From positions 1 through 60,194 of the forward strand of contig LLCB01000337.1 in assembly GCA_001414345.1 (NCBI GenBank): 60,194 nucleotides of DNA, given 5' to 3'. Below are positions 24,901-36,012 of the stretch, one piece after another. The notes below the pieces were generated by a model. That model saw nothing but the letters and a program-made list of their open reading frames with translations. It did not search any database and was not told the origin of the DNA. The position numbers and the translations under genes are program-made. The stretch comes from Hymenoscyphus infarciens (lineage: Eukaryota; Ascomycota; Leotiomycetes; Helotiales; Helotiaceae). Within the stretch, counting starts at the first letter, position 1; the number at the start of each line of letters is the position of its first letter.

Positions 24901-26336
24901 ATATTAGTAATAAGTAGATATAATATATTAAATAAAAGCTTAAATAATATAAGATTAAGCACTTTAAGACTATCTATATCTACTATTATAAAGTAGAAGT
25001 TAAAGCTATAGTTATTAACCTTAAATATCTAAATAACCTAAACTATATCTTATATATTACTAAAGTTACTTAAAGTATAATATTTAACGTCTTAATACTT
25101 AGTATTCTAGCTAGTATAAAGATTTTAGAATAGTATAGTAACGTAAAGTATATATTAGTATTAATTACCTAATATATTTACTTACTTATAGTACTTATCT
25201 TAGACTATATTCTTAAGCTAAAGTTATATAGCTATAACGTTTTCTAAAATAATATATAAATAATATAATACTCTAATATTAGTTATATCTACTAATTATA
25301 GTATTATATAAAAGATTATAGATATACTACTAATACTTAAGTAGTAAATACTAAAAACTATAGTAGATATAGTTAATATAGCTATCTTTAAGCTGCTTAT
25401 ATAAATAATAAGGTCTTAAAATATAACCTTTATAATTATATTAGTTATAGAAAGAACATATACCTTTATATTAAGAATAAGGAAGATAATAATACTAATA
25501 TATTTAGCTAAATATATAAGTACTATAGATTAGTATATTATATTATTATAAAGAAGCTAGATAACTATAAGTAATATAACTATAAGTATATCTTTTAAAA
25601 ATACCTATATATATAATATATAAAGTATAAGGAATTTAGCTATTATAAGTTAATATATATAAATATAGTTAAATATACTATTTATAGTTTAGAGAATTAT
25701 ATTAGAGAGAGCTATAGAATAGCCTATAGTAAGGCTAGAAAGGCGATATAACGTATACTTAGTATATAGCCTAGTAATCGTAACTATATTCCTTCTCTTA
25801 ATAATAAGAAAGAGCTAGCTATAATAGTAGACAACGATCAAGACGCCTTAGTAATAATAAGTAAGCTCTTACTATAGTCTAAAATTCTACCTACTTCTAT
25901 AGAGGTATATAAATACTTATAGACGTAAATAGATATAGTACTTATAAAGAGTAACGTAATTATTAGTAATTTAAGCTAAAGACTACTATTAATAAGATTT
26001 GTTAAGCTAAATTCTAAGTAATTTATTATATACTTAGTTTCTACTATTCCTTAAAACATAGTAATTATACTACTAGTCTTAGGAAATAAGATCGCTTTTA
26101 AGATTAATAATTAGACTTATACTATAAACTAGAAATAGAAACTACTTTTAGATAATAAGAAGAAGATAATTAAATTATAGATCTTAAAAATATTTAGTAA
26201 ACTAAGCGACTATACCTTCTAAAGACTTTATAGTATTAATTAAGACTCTTAGATAAATCTAACTATTACTACTTTAGCTATTATTCCTTAAAAGGATAAT
26301 AGGTTACTAGATTCTAATACTACCTCTAGATAGAAT

Positions 26337-26543
26337 ATAGAGATTAAGACTTAAGATATAGAGATCGAGATCTAAGATATAAATATCGAGCTTTAAAATT
26401 TAGAGATTAAGACCTAGGATATAGATATTAAGTCTTAAAATTTAGAGATCGAGACCTAGAACGTAGACATCGAGCCTTAAAATTCAAAGATTAAGACTTA
26501 CGACGTAGACATTAAGACTAAGGATATAGAGATTAAGAAGTCT
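26337..26543 (+). repeat. 21-bp heptad-coding array in the post-pol ORF
   Basis: About ten tandem 21-bp units encode heptads of the form (I/V/L)-(E/D)-I-(K/E)-x-stop/Y-(D/N), for example IEIKT-stop-D and VDIKTKD. Alternating hydrophobic and acidic residues are regular. The stop at position six is most simply a RIPed Gln. Confidence 0.8.
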
Positions 26544-27477
26544 ATAAGAACTTTACTTAAATTAGCTACTAAATCTACTTCTTCTCTAGCTAAGGCTCTA
26601 GTCTCTTATATACCTAATACCTTTAGTAAATAGGTCTTTAAGCTATATATTATATACTTTAACTTTATAAATAAGCTAGACATTCTCTAAAAGGACTTAT
26701 ACTACGCCTAGTTCTCTAATAAGTATATTATAACTAATATTAATAGGAATAAGTTATACTATAGAGTATAATTAATCGTCCTAGCTCTATAGATTTAATA
26801 TAGTATTAAATATCTATTCTCTAAGAAGAAACTTGTTAATATACTAGTAAAGAGACCTATAGGTAAGGTATATAAAGCTATACTTAAAGGCGTTGAGATA
26901 AAGCTTATTAAGAGTAATTTTACTATAAATACTCTTATATTTTTCCTTTATCTACTTATAGATATACTAATTAAGTTAAAGATTACTTTAAAATAACTAG
27001 ATCTTATTATTTATATAGCTAACGCTTCTACTACTTCTTAGGTTATCTAGAATAGTAGTTATAATTTATATACTACTAACTATATCTTATAGATTTAAGT
27101 AGATAGTATCTATTATAAGGTTATATAACTAATTACAACTATTATAGATTAATTAAAGGCTTAAGAGATAGAAGCTAAGAAGTAATAATTAGCTATCCTA
27201 TATTATAGAATTAATATCTATAATAGAATAATAATAGCTAAGATACTAGGCTTCAACGATAGATTTTTTAATAAATTAGAAGATAAGAAAGAAGAGGACG
27301 ATATAGAAAAGGATAAAGATAGATTAAAAAATACTATAGAAAAGTTAAAGAATAAGAATAGATTAGAAGATACTATAGAAAAGTCGAAGAATAAGGAGCT
27401 AGATAAGGCCTAAAATTAACTTATAGTTAGTATCTCTTTTTACAACTTTAGAGGAAGACGCTTTTTTAAGAGAGATA

Positions 27478-27661
27478 TATTATAAGAAAGATACGTAACT
27501 ATACTAGTAGTAGACCTATAGGTATAGATAGTTACAAGTACTCTATACTCTCCTCTTCTCTCTTTAGACGTTTATTACTATACTATATAAGAGATTACTT
27601 TCACGTATTTCATCGGGCCTAGCTATAAGCTCCTAATCTATAATCTGTCTCTTATACTATA
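27478..27661 (+). repeat. 3' LTR of element C
   Basis: 184 bp, followed by GATAA. Its start is RIPed and its end better preserved (TTTCACGTATTTCATCGGGC) than the 5' copy. A purine-rich AAGAGAGATA just upstream may be the polypurine tract. Confidence 0.92.
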
Positions 27662-27949
27662 GATAAGGTGTTAGTCGTTACTAGTATAGAGGTACTAAAG
27701 AATAGTTTAGAGGTATAGTTCGCTCTCTTAGAGGAGACTTAAGCGCTTTACGTTAAGGTTACTATAAGTACCTCTTACTTATTAGAAAGGTTTTAGTTAC
27801 TAATATTTAATAGTTCTTACGCTATACTATAGAGAGTAGGACCTCTATCTAAACCCAGGTTCAGATCCTCTTTAAGGCCTATTTAAAGAGTTTATAGGCG
27901 TCTCTCTCTATATAAACTGATTTGCCTAGCTTTTAATACTATTATTATA

Positions 27950-29900
27950 TCTATAAATAGATACAGAATAAGGTAGTTTCTAGATCTATAAACCTATCGC
28001 TTTTAATAGTCGAAGAGCTAGAGGTCGATTTAGAAATAGGTACTTATTTGCTTCTATATCTACTAAAGCTTATATTTTAATACTATATCTCTATATACTA
28101 AGTGTAGTATTTATAAGGAACTGTTTTCCTCTTATAAGTTTAGAAAGGTCGAGTCTAGCTAGATTACATTTACGTAGGCTTAGGAAGGTATCTTTACCTA
28201 GGCCTCTTTGTTTTCCTTCTAACCTAGGTTAGAGTTAGAGTACTCTTTAGGTAGTTGTTCTTCCTTAGATTAGTCCTCTATTTCGTTAATACTAGGTAGA
28301 TTAGAATAGTTAGGCTTAATATACCTAGGTTTCTTATAATTATAATACTTTATACTAGTAGAGAGTTAGTTAGTAGACGAAGTCTTTAATCTTTTACTAG
28401 TAGAAGAGAGCCTAGGAGTTTAAGAAGTTTTTTAAGAAGTAGAATAAAGTCTATATAAGAGTAGTAAGGGTTTAGTTAAGAAACTAGATAAGAATTAGTT
28501 AGTATTAAGCTTTTAGTATAATAAGCTTATTATAATAGGTTTTTTAGTACTTATTATACTAGTTATATATAACTTAGTATTATAGTACTGTTCCTTATTT
28601 ATAAATAATAGGTCTCTTACTATCTTATTAAAGTTAGTATTCTAGTATCTCTTACTATTAACTAATTAGGTTTAGAGCTAAGGCGTAAGCTTATTCTATA
28701 TATAGTAGAATTTATCTTACTCTAATACTTCTTTAAGTATTACTATACTTAAAAAGCGACTTTTAAATTCTATAAAACTTTCTCTTATATAACTCTTCTA
28801 TTCTATCTAAAGAGACTAAAAGGCGTTCTAGGTATCCTCCTTCTTATAATCGATTAGATAGTAGGTATTAAAAAGTTTAATTATTTCTTTATAATCTTTA
28901 AATACTATCTTACTTATATTAGACTCGTATTAGAGCTCTAAGTAGTTCTAAGCAAGTTTTATTATCGTCTTCTAAATAAGAGCTTTATAAGTTAAAAGCG
29001 TCTAATAATAGTTAACGTTTATATAGAGTCGATTATATATTAATATTCTCTATTACTTATATATAAGTGAAATACTATTATCTAAAAGTTTAATTTTTTC
29101 TATAATCTTACTTTTAATAGATTAAAGAGCTTTTAGAGTACTTTTAAGTTATAGGTATAGAGTAGGTTATTATAAGAAAGGAATATTAGAGGTAAGGTCT
29201 TATCTAAGATAATAGTTTAAAGAGACTAAAAGAGGTATTTATATAAGTTAGATAAAACTTAGACTTTAGTTATTATTTAGTAGTTATTAACTAATTTACT
29301 ATACTAGGTCTAATAATTAGGTAATTTGATTATCTTACTCTAAAATTCTCTATTCTTTTTCTTAATTCTTAGCTTCTATAGCTTAGATTATACTCTATAT
29401 CTCGTCTATATTAGAAAAGTCCTATTAATCTCTCTAGCTTCTAGGTACTAGGCTTTTACCTTTATTATTCTTAAGCTTCTTAGTATTCTTAGGAGTATAG
29501 TACTAAGTCGAGGACCTTTCTATAAAGGCTTAACTTTGTTTCTTAAAAGAGGGCTCTACGCTTAGAAGTAGAGCTTAGAAGAGATCTAGAGTTGCTTTAG
29601 ATTCTAATATATTAAATATTAAATTAAGAGAGAGAGAGGTAAGATTAGATTTAGAAGCCTTCTAGATAACTATTATAAGTTAACTTATTTACCGAATCTA
29701 GGGTTATTAGGACTCTTAGGAATACTTAGTGTATTCTAATCTCTTAACGTGTTTATAATACGATTTTTACTAGCTATCTATATAGATACTAAACCCTAGT
29801 ATTACTAGCTGTCTAGATAGTCTTTGATTATCTAACTATATAAGAATACTATTATAATATTCTAAATTAAGAGTAAATCGACTTCTAAATAAAGAGTAGC
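27950..29900 (-). pseudogene. Element B gag-protease, RIP-inactivated
   Basis: Read on the minus strand. A zinc knuckle lies at 28308-28349: with the RIPed Tyr codons read as Cys, the spacing is CX2CX4HX4C and the remaining residues (KP, IKPN) fit gag knuckles. Downstream, at about 28035-28080, is a retropepsin active-site block of ALVD(T/I)-x-A type followed by NRPLALRLLKAIGL. The region between the 5' LTR and the knuckle is charged and gag-like but full of TAA/TAG stops. No RT follows before the LTR. The gene is inactive. Confidence 0.65.
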
Positions 29901-29960
29901 GATAAGCTCGAAGGAGATATTATTAAGACTATTACTAGTAAGGAAGAGTTATTGTTTTTA

Positions 29961-30356
29961 TATAATAGTATAAAATATATATAACTATAGTAGAGGTATA
30001 TAAGAGTATATATAGAAGAATAATATATATAGATACTAGATACTAATATAGAAGAAAATAATAACTGTTTTTCTTTTATACTAAGTATAAATATCTATAT
30101 ATAAGAGATTAGAGACTACTAAGTCCTAATAAGAATAATAACCGAGTCTTTTCTAATATAGCTACTAAAATAATAAAAGCTTTAAAGCTAAATATATAAG
30201 ACCTTAAAACGAAATATATAATATCTAATCCTTACTTCTTTTAGCATCTTCTATCTAATAAGTCGTAGAAGCATCGGCAGTTATAGAGGTATCGGTAGTC
30301 GTAGAGGTATCGGTAGTTCTACGAATACTAACAATTCAGGATAGCGTACTATTATA
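29961..30356. repeat. LTR of element B (right copy, 5' LTR in coding sense)
   Basis: 396 bp, followed by TCGGA. Its 21-bp tandem repeat (GTATCGGTAGTCGTAGAG type, about 30262-30330) keeps CG pairs that the left copy has lost. Confidence 0.9.
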
Positions 30357-31443
30357 TCGGACGAAGAAATGTTAAAAGCTATAGTAGCTAAGAGAGCTAG
30401 TACTAAAGAATTCAGCTTCTATTATAAATATATAGAGAAATATACTAAAAGATAACAAAAGTAGTAATAATAATAATCTCTATAATAATAACCTCTAGCT
30501 AAAAATATTACTTAAAATACCTGATCTAAGACGAAGGCTAGAGACGAAGTTTTATAAGTATCTACTATATAATAATAATAATATCTAGCTTTCTTAGATA
30601 CTACTAGTAATAACTTCGACGATTCTCTCGCCGACCTAGGTCTATTATATACCGCTTAAACTTAAGATAATAGAGTCGAGAATAAGAACTATATCGTAGT
30701 ACTATTAGGTAGTCTTATAAAGTTTCGATCTACGGTTATAAAGCTATACTTTTTTAAAACTCTTAAAACTTTTAGAATAGTACTAGCGAATAGAGGAGTT
30801 TCTAGGACAGTACTGTTAAATAATCTAACGAATAATCTAATACTATAACCTTATGAAAAAGAGAGAGATCTCGAGCCTTAGAGTAGATAGAAAGTATACT
30901 AGAGTAGATAAGATATTAAACGATAGACTCTCTCTTAATATCGACTTCGTTATTTACTCTCTCTCTAATATCGACTTCGTTATTTAGAAGTTTATTAAGA
31001 CGCCGATATCCTAGAACCTCTTTTAGAACCGCTTTAGAGTTATTTAGAGGTTTATTAAGACGCTGATATCCTAGAACCCTTTTTAGAACTACTTTAGAGA
31101 CGCGGACGTAGCTAACTTCGAAAGCTTCTAAGGCCTTTAAGCGACTTTAAAGTGTTATTCTAAGAGTTCGAAACCTTTGTCTCTAATTTAAGTAATAATA
31201 GTAATAACTTTAATATTCCTGCTAAACGTTTAGAGTATAATCGGCGATAAGACGATTCTAGCAGAGGCTTACTAATATAAAGAAATATATACTTTAATCT
31301 AGGTTAATATATATAGAATAGAGTAAGAGGTAATAAGAGCTCTTATTTAGTTAAAGATAATAGATAGAGGGCTATAATTAGTTAAATAGAAGATTTTAAT
31401 AAATTTTAGAGTACTAACTTCTATTATTTTAAAGAAGTGCTAG

Positions 31444-31613
31444 TATTAGTATATATTTAAGAGTAAATAGCGATTTAGATTAGTATACGTAGGTATATAT
31501 ACTTCTCGCTTAAGAGCTACTTAAGTAGTCATCGTAGCTAGCTTTACTTAGTATATACGAACGATAATATAACTCTTTTTATATCGCTTTTATAACTATA
31601 AGTTATACTAACA
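31444..31613. repeat. Right LTR of element A
   Basis: 170 bp, ends ACA and is followed by CTTTT. Its start is RIPed (TATTAG where the left copy has TGTCGG), while its end is better preserved than the left copy. Confidence 0.9.
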
Positions 31614-31618
31614 CTTTT

Positions 31619-33534
31619 AGCGCTTTAAATTTCCTAATCTCTTAGCTCTATCTAGATATTTTCCTTTAGTCTAAGTAAACTCTACTATTTTTACTTATAA
31701 GTATATATTAAGTCAACTTAGTTATAAATAACTTATATACTAAATAAAATATAGATAATTACTACTAGAACGAGATCTAAACTTATTCTTAGTATTTTAT
31801 TTATTTATTATTTAATAATTAAGTAATAATAGTTTACTTAGTCTTAGTATTTTAGCTTTCCTCGTCTTAGTTAGTCTAGTACTTAGAATAGAATAGACTA
31901 CTTATCTAGATAAGAATAGAAGAGGCTAGGCTAGATTAGAATTAAGACTAGGCTAAGTTTAGTAAGCTAGATACTCTAACTAGAATAGAAGTAGCTAGGA
32001 AAGTTCTAAAAACAGAATAGAAGTAGCTAGATAAGTAAAAAAAGAAGGCTAGACTAGAGTAGAATTAGAAAGATAACTCTCTAAGAGTTTTAATTAGAAC
32101 CTAGACTCTCTTTTCTACTTACTTTCTAGATATTAAGCGAAATTAGTAACCTAGACTCTCTTTTCTACTAGCTTTCTAGACTTTAAGCGAAATTAACTAG
32201 CCTAACTCTTCTTATTCTAGTCTCTCTATTTAGTAAGAAAAGGTAAGTAAGTGCTATAGAATAGAAGTAGCTAGAAAAGCTAGAATTTAAGAATAGAAGA
32301 TAGAATAGTCTTAAAATAGTAATAGAAGAGAGAAGAATCGTCGAGGTAGAATAGAATAATAGATTAGATAGAGAAACCTAAAACACTACTTAGTCTATTC
32401 GATTCTAACGTCTAGAATAGAATAGAATAGGAAATTTAAAACGTTATACTTCTTAATAGACGAGTTTTTAAGATTAAGTAGCTTCGCTAAGTTAAAATAG
32501 AAGATTAACTATTTCTAGTCTTATATTTCTTAATACGTCTATTATTAGACGCTTATTAAGTTATTAAGTATCTAATTTTTAACTACTAGAAATTTATATC
32601 TTAAAACTAGCTAGTTTAGTATTTTATATTACTTAAAAAGTATAAACTAGTCTTAGTATATAGTAGTAATAGTATATACTTTTATATAAGTCTATATTAA
32701 AATTATAATCTATAAGAAAGTTAACTAACTATATTAAGCTCTCTAGCTTAGATAATAGAGAGTAGAATATTCTATATATACTTAGAGAAGAGCTAAAAAT
32801 CTCTTAGCCGCTTTTGAGAAAAATATCTAAGATATTAAAGTACTCTTATCTAGTAGTATATTCGAAAGTATCTCTAATAAACTTTCTTATATAATAATCT
32901 TAGTTTAAGAGAATTAGCGTTTTTGTTTTCCTAGCTAGATTAGTACTTCTATTCTTTCTAAAGATTCTTATTCGTGCTTTTTCTTACTTTTGAAGCTATT
33001 CTTTCTTATTATATTCTCTCTTTTAAGAGCTTCTAGCTTATTATATTCTATCTCTAGCTTTTAATATATCTATCTCTTCTAATTCTATTTTTTTAACACG
33101 TCTATCTCTTCTACTTCTATATAAGACTAATTTCCTTTCTATGCCTAGTTAAGAGAATAGAAAGGTTTATATATTATTCTATTATATTTTAGTAGAAGTA
33201 TATAAAGTGAGTTAGTTCGTAAAAGGTAAAGTAGAGTAGTTTATAAGAGATAAAGTAGGTTAGTCTATAAGAGGAGTTCCGTGCTTAGTACTACCTCTAT
33301 AAACTAACTCACTTTATTTAGAGGTACTCTTCCTCTTTTAGCTACTTCTATTCTATACTTCTTACTCTTTACTCTCTTTCTAGCCTCTCTTTTTAGCTTT
33401 CCTAGCTACTCTAATCCTTCTTTTATAATTGTCCTTCCTCTTCTATTATATTCTATTTCAGCTATTTCGAAATAGTTTTTTCGAACTACTACCTCGAGAG
33501 CTTCGAGGGATTTATTAGTAGATTTTTTTAGACG
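31619..33534. other. RIPed AT-rich DNA between elements A and D, unidentified
   Basis: No readable coding motif. It contains a tandem duplication of about 51 bp (32099-32149 and 32150-32200, starting CCTAGACTCTCTTTTCTAC). It also holds an inverted repeat with arms of about 15 bp near 33203-33218 and 33300-33316 (AAAGTGAGTTAGTT and complement). Recurrent AGAATAGAAGTAGCTAG motifs (for example 31982, 32021, 32261) hint at a larger degenerate repeat. It is probably another decayed transposon whose ends I could not find. Confidence 0.5.
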
Positions 33535-33539
33535 AAATT

Positions 33540-33848
33540 TATAATAGTACGAAATATATATAACTATAGAAGAGGCATATAGGAGTGCGTTTAGTAGAAT
33601 GACGTATGTAAATACTAGGCTCTAATATAGAAGAAAAGGAAAAACTATCTCTCTCTAACTCTAGAAGTAGGCTACTATATATAAGAGGTTCAGACTATAT
33701 AAAAGAGTCTAAAACCGACTAACCTCGGCTAATATAAAAGCTTAAACCTATATAACCTTCCTAAAATAAATAATATAAGATAATAACTACTAAAACCCTA
33801 TATATAGTAGGTACTCTTAGCTATCTAGAATAATAGTATACTATTATA
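33540..33848. repeat. Left LTR of element D
   Basis: 309 bp, preceded by AAATT. Outer (left) part better preserved; inner part RIPed. Confidence 0.88.
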
Positions 33849-36012
33849 TCTCTCTCTCTTAAAAAAGACTTATTCTAAGTCTTCTCTCTCTTATCGTTTA
33901 AGACTAAATTAAGATACTATAGCATTATTATTAAAGCTAAATCGTAAGTTATTATATTAGTTATATTTTATTAATTTTATCGATTTAAAGATATTAAACT
34001 TTATTATAAGTAAGATAAGATATCGAGATATCGATTTTAGGTCTAAATCGTAACCGAATCAACTTATAGATACTTATAAAAGAGACTTCGTTCTAATCCT
34101 TCTATATTAAAGCAAGTATTCGTATTCGCTAAAAGAGTATAGTCTAATCTATTTAGTAGATTAGAGAAAGTTTAAAGTAAAATTAGAAAAAGTTTAAAGT
34201 AGAGTTAAAGGTAAATATTAAGAAGTAACGTTATAAGTAATAGTAATAACTTATTTAAGAGCTTACTTTAAAAATATACTAATTTATATCTAATTCAAAT
34301 TCGAATAAAAAAAGAGCTTCTAGTCTAACTAGAAGTAAAAAGAAAGTAAAGAATATAAGACTCTATATCTAAGTTAGTAGAGTTTTAGGTAGTTAAAGGC
34401 AAAGTTATTTCTAAGTTATTAAAGTTAAAATTATTATCTAAGTATCTAGAGATAATAAAAGAAGTGGTTTTAGCTAGTTAAAAGATTTTATTACTAAATG
34501 TTATTATATTACCTTATTCCCTTTAAAGTACTTAAAGACTTATTTATCTTCTAATTCCGATTCTAAAGATTCGCTATTAGATTATAGAGAGTTTAAAGCT
34601 AAATCAGATAAGAAGGAAGAGGTGTTTTAAACCAAAGTATATAACTCAGCGTTTTAGCGTGTCTTCTTATCTAAAGCTAAAAGATTAGCTACTATTTTAA
34701 TAAAGTTATAGTTCTATTATCTCTTTCTTAAAGTAGCTAAGTTTTAGAGCTATAGCGTAATCTTATTCTATATTTAAAAGAACTATTCTAATTCTAGTAT
34801 ACCTCTAAGTATAGCTATACTCGAAAAGCAACTCTTAAAATTAGTAAAAGTTTCTTTAGTATTATCTTCTCCTTCTATTTATAAGGCTACGAAAGTATTC
34901 TAAATATCCTTTATTTTATAACTAGTTAAAAAGTAGGTATTTAAAAGAATAACTATATCTTTTTAATCTTTAAAAGTATTCTAAACTAAGTCTAACTTAT
35001 ATCTAGGCTCTAGGTAGTTTCTAGCTAGTCTAGTTGTTATATCTTAAATAAGGGCTTTACGTGTTAGAGGTAAACAATAGTAGTCGGTATTTATATAAAG
35101 TCTATCTTATACTAATATCTTCTATTATTAGTATATAGGTGAAATACTATTATTTAAAGGTTTGATCTTTTTAGTTATCTTACTTTTTTATTAAGAGGTA
35201 TTCGAAAAGGCTTTAGTACTATGTTAAGTAGAGATAGAATATTAGAAAGCATTAGAGACAGCTACTTATAGCTAAAAGGGGTATGAATTTAAGCTTAGAA
35301 GCGGAAGAGAGTCGGATTAGAGAGAGTTTAGAGAGAAGGTATTTTATTAACTTTAAATTATAAGTTCGCTTACTCTCTTTTCTAGCTTAGCTAGCCGATT
35401 CTTTATTTCTTAATTTTCTACTTCTAAAGCTTATATAACTGACTATATCTAGTCTATATTTAAGAAGTCTCGCTTATCTTTTCGTTAGAATCTTCTAGAT
35501 CTTAGTATATAGATACTATTTAGGCAGCTTTCGGAAAGGTGTCTTTTAGTAAGAGAGGTAGCTCTAGAAGAGGGTTTAACGCCTTATAGTAGAATAGGTT
35601 TAGAGAGACCTAAGGTCTCTTAGAAATTCGATATAATAATGTCGATTTAGAGGAGAAAGAGAGTAAGAGCAGATTTAGAAGCCTTTATAATAACTATAGT
35701 ATGTCGACTTATTTACTAAACCTATATATAGCAGTCTCTATACTTAGAGGGTTATTAGAAGCCTCTAAAATACTTAGCGTATTCCTACTTCTTTAATATA
35801 TAAAACACGCTTTTTACTAGCTATCTAAAACCGATACTAAACTCTAATATCACTAGCTATCTAGGTAGTCTCCGATTACCTAATTATTTAAGAATATTAT
35901 CGTCCTAGTCTAAATCTAGGCTAAGTCGTATTCGAAAATAAAAGAAGTAATAATAAGCTCGAAAGAGATATTATAAAGGCTATTACTAGCGAGGTCGAGT
36001 TTTTCCTTTTTA

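Larger units (their letters stand above)
21000..27413 (+). pseudogene. Giant post-pol ORF of element C (about 2,130 codons), unknown function
   Basis: Reading in the frame of positions divisible by 3, I could follow one coding-like phase from about 21000 to 27413 without a frameshift. The many stops are all TAA or TAG in my reading, as expected from RIP of CAA, CAG and TGG. Amino-acid make-up changes by region: a Thr/Ser-rich part with a 51-bp repeat (21757-21984), Lys/Asn/Ile-rich segments, a Tyr-rich part (about 24990-25730) that probably reflects RIPed Cys and His codons, a heptad array (26337-26543) and a Lys/Glu-rich coiled-coil-like end (about 27310-27405) with a 13-residue repeat (RLKNTIEKLKNKN and RLEDTIEKSKNKE). 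No RT, RNase H, helicase or clear transmembrane envelope was recognised. Confidence 0.7.
13384..27661 (+). mobile_element. Element C: 14.3-kb Ty3/gypsy chromovirus with extra 3' ORF
   Basis: LTRs of exactly 184 bp (13384-13567 and 27478-27661), the left starting TGTTGTAGG, are flanked by a perfect GATAA duplication (13379-13383 and 27662-27666). The 14,278-bp element carries gag (one frame), then protease, RT, integrase and chromodomain in a second frame, then a third long frame reaching to within about 65 bp of the right LTR. Domain order with integrase after RT plus a chromodomain defines a chromovirus. Heavily RIPed: no ATG-initiated ORF survives and in-frame stops are TAA or TAG. Typical fungal chromoviruses are about 5.5-8 kb, so this is nearly twice the usual size. 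Confidence 0.92.
12108..30356 (-). mobile_element. LTR element B, gag-protease only (4.0 kb without insert)
   Basis: LTRs of exactly 396 bp lie at 12108-12503 and 29961-30356, starting TGTAATAG and ending ATTATA (CA-to-TA by RIP). They are bounded by a perfect TCGGA duplication (12103-12107 and 30357-30361). Removing inserted element C with its GATAA duplication leaves 3,966 bp. Coding sense is the minus strand: gag with one zinc knuckle, then a retropepsin. The remaining 0.9 kb (12504-13383) shows no RT or integrase motif. B therefore appears to depend on another element for pol. Element D at 33540-36320 is of the same family. Confidence 0.85.
11174..31613. mobile_element. LTR element A (outermost shell of the nest, 2.2 kb without inserts)
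   Basis: LTRs of exactly 170 bp lie at 11174-11343 and 31444-31613. The left one starts TGTCGG and the right one ends ACA. They are flanked by a perfect 5-bp target duplication CTTTT (11169-11173 and 31614-31618). Element B (12108-30356) plus its 5-bp duplication is inserted in the interior. Subtracting it leaves 2,186 bp, far too short for a full pol, so A is a non-autonomous LTR element. Just right of B, 30362-30446 is open in one frame (DEEMLKAIVAKRASTKEF), which could be a gag remnant; no protease or RT motif was seen. Confidence 0.85.

Noticed and set aside
24765..24962. 65-codon minus-strand ORF within element C
   Set aside because: Chance open frame in AT-rich RIPed DNA, antisense to the post-pol frame.
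27848..27862. GGTTCAGATCC tRNA B-box-like string
   Set aside because: No A box at suitable distance and no cloverleaf; it lies inside element B.
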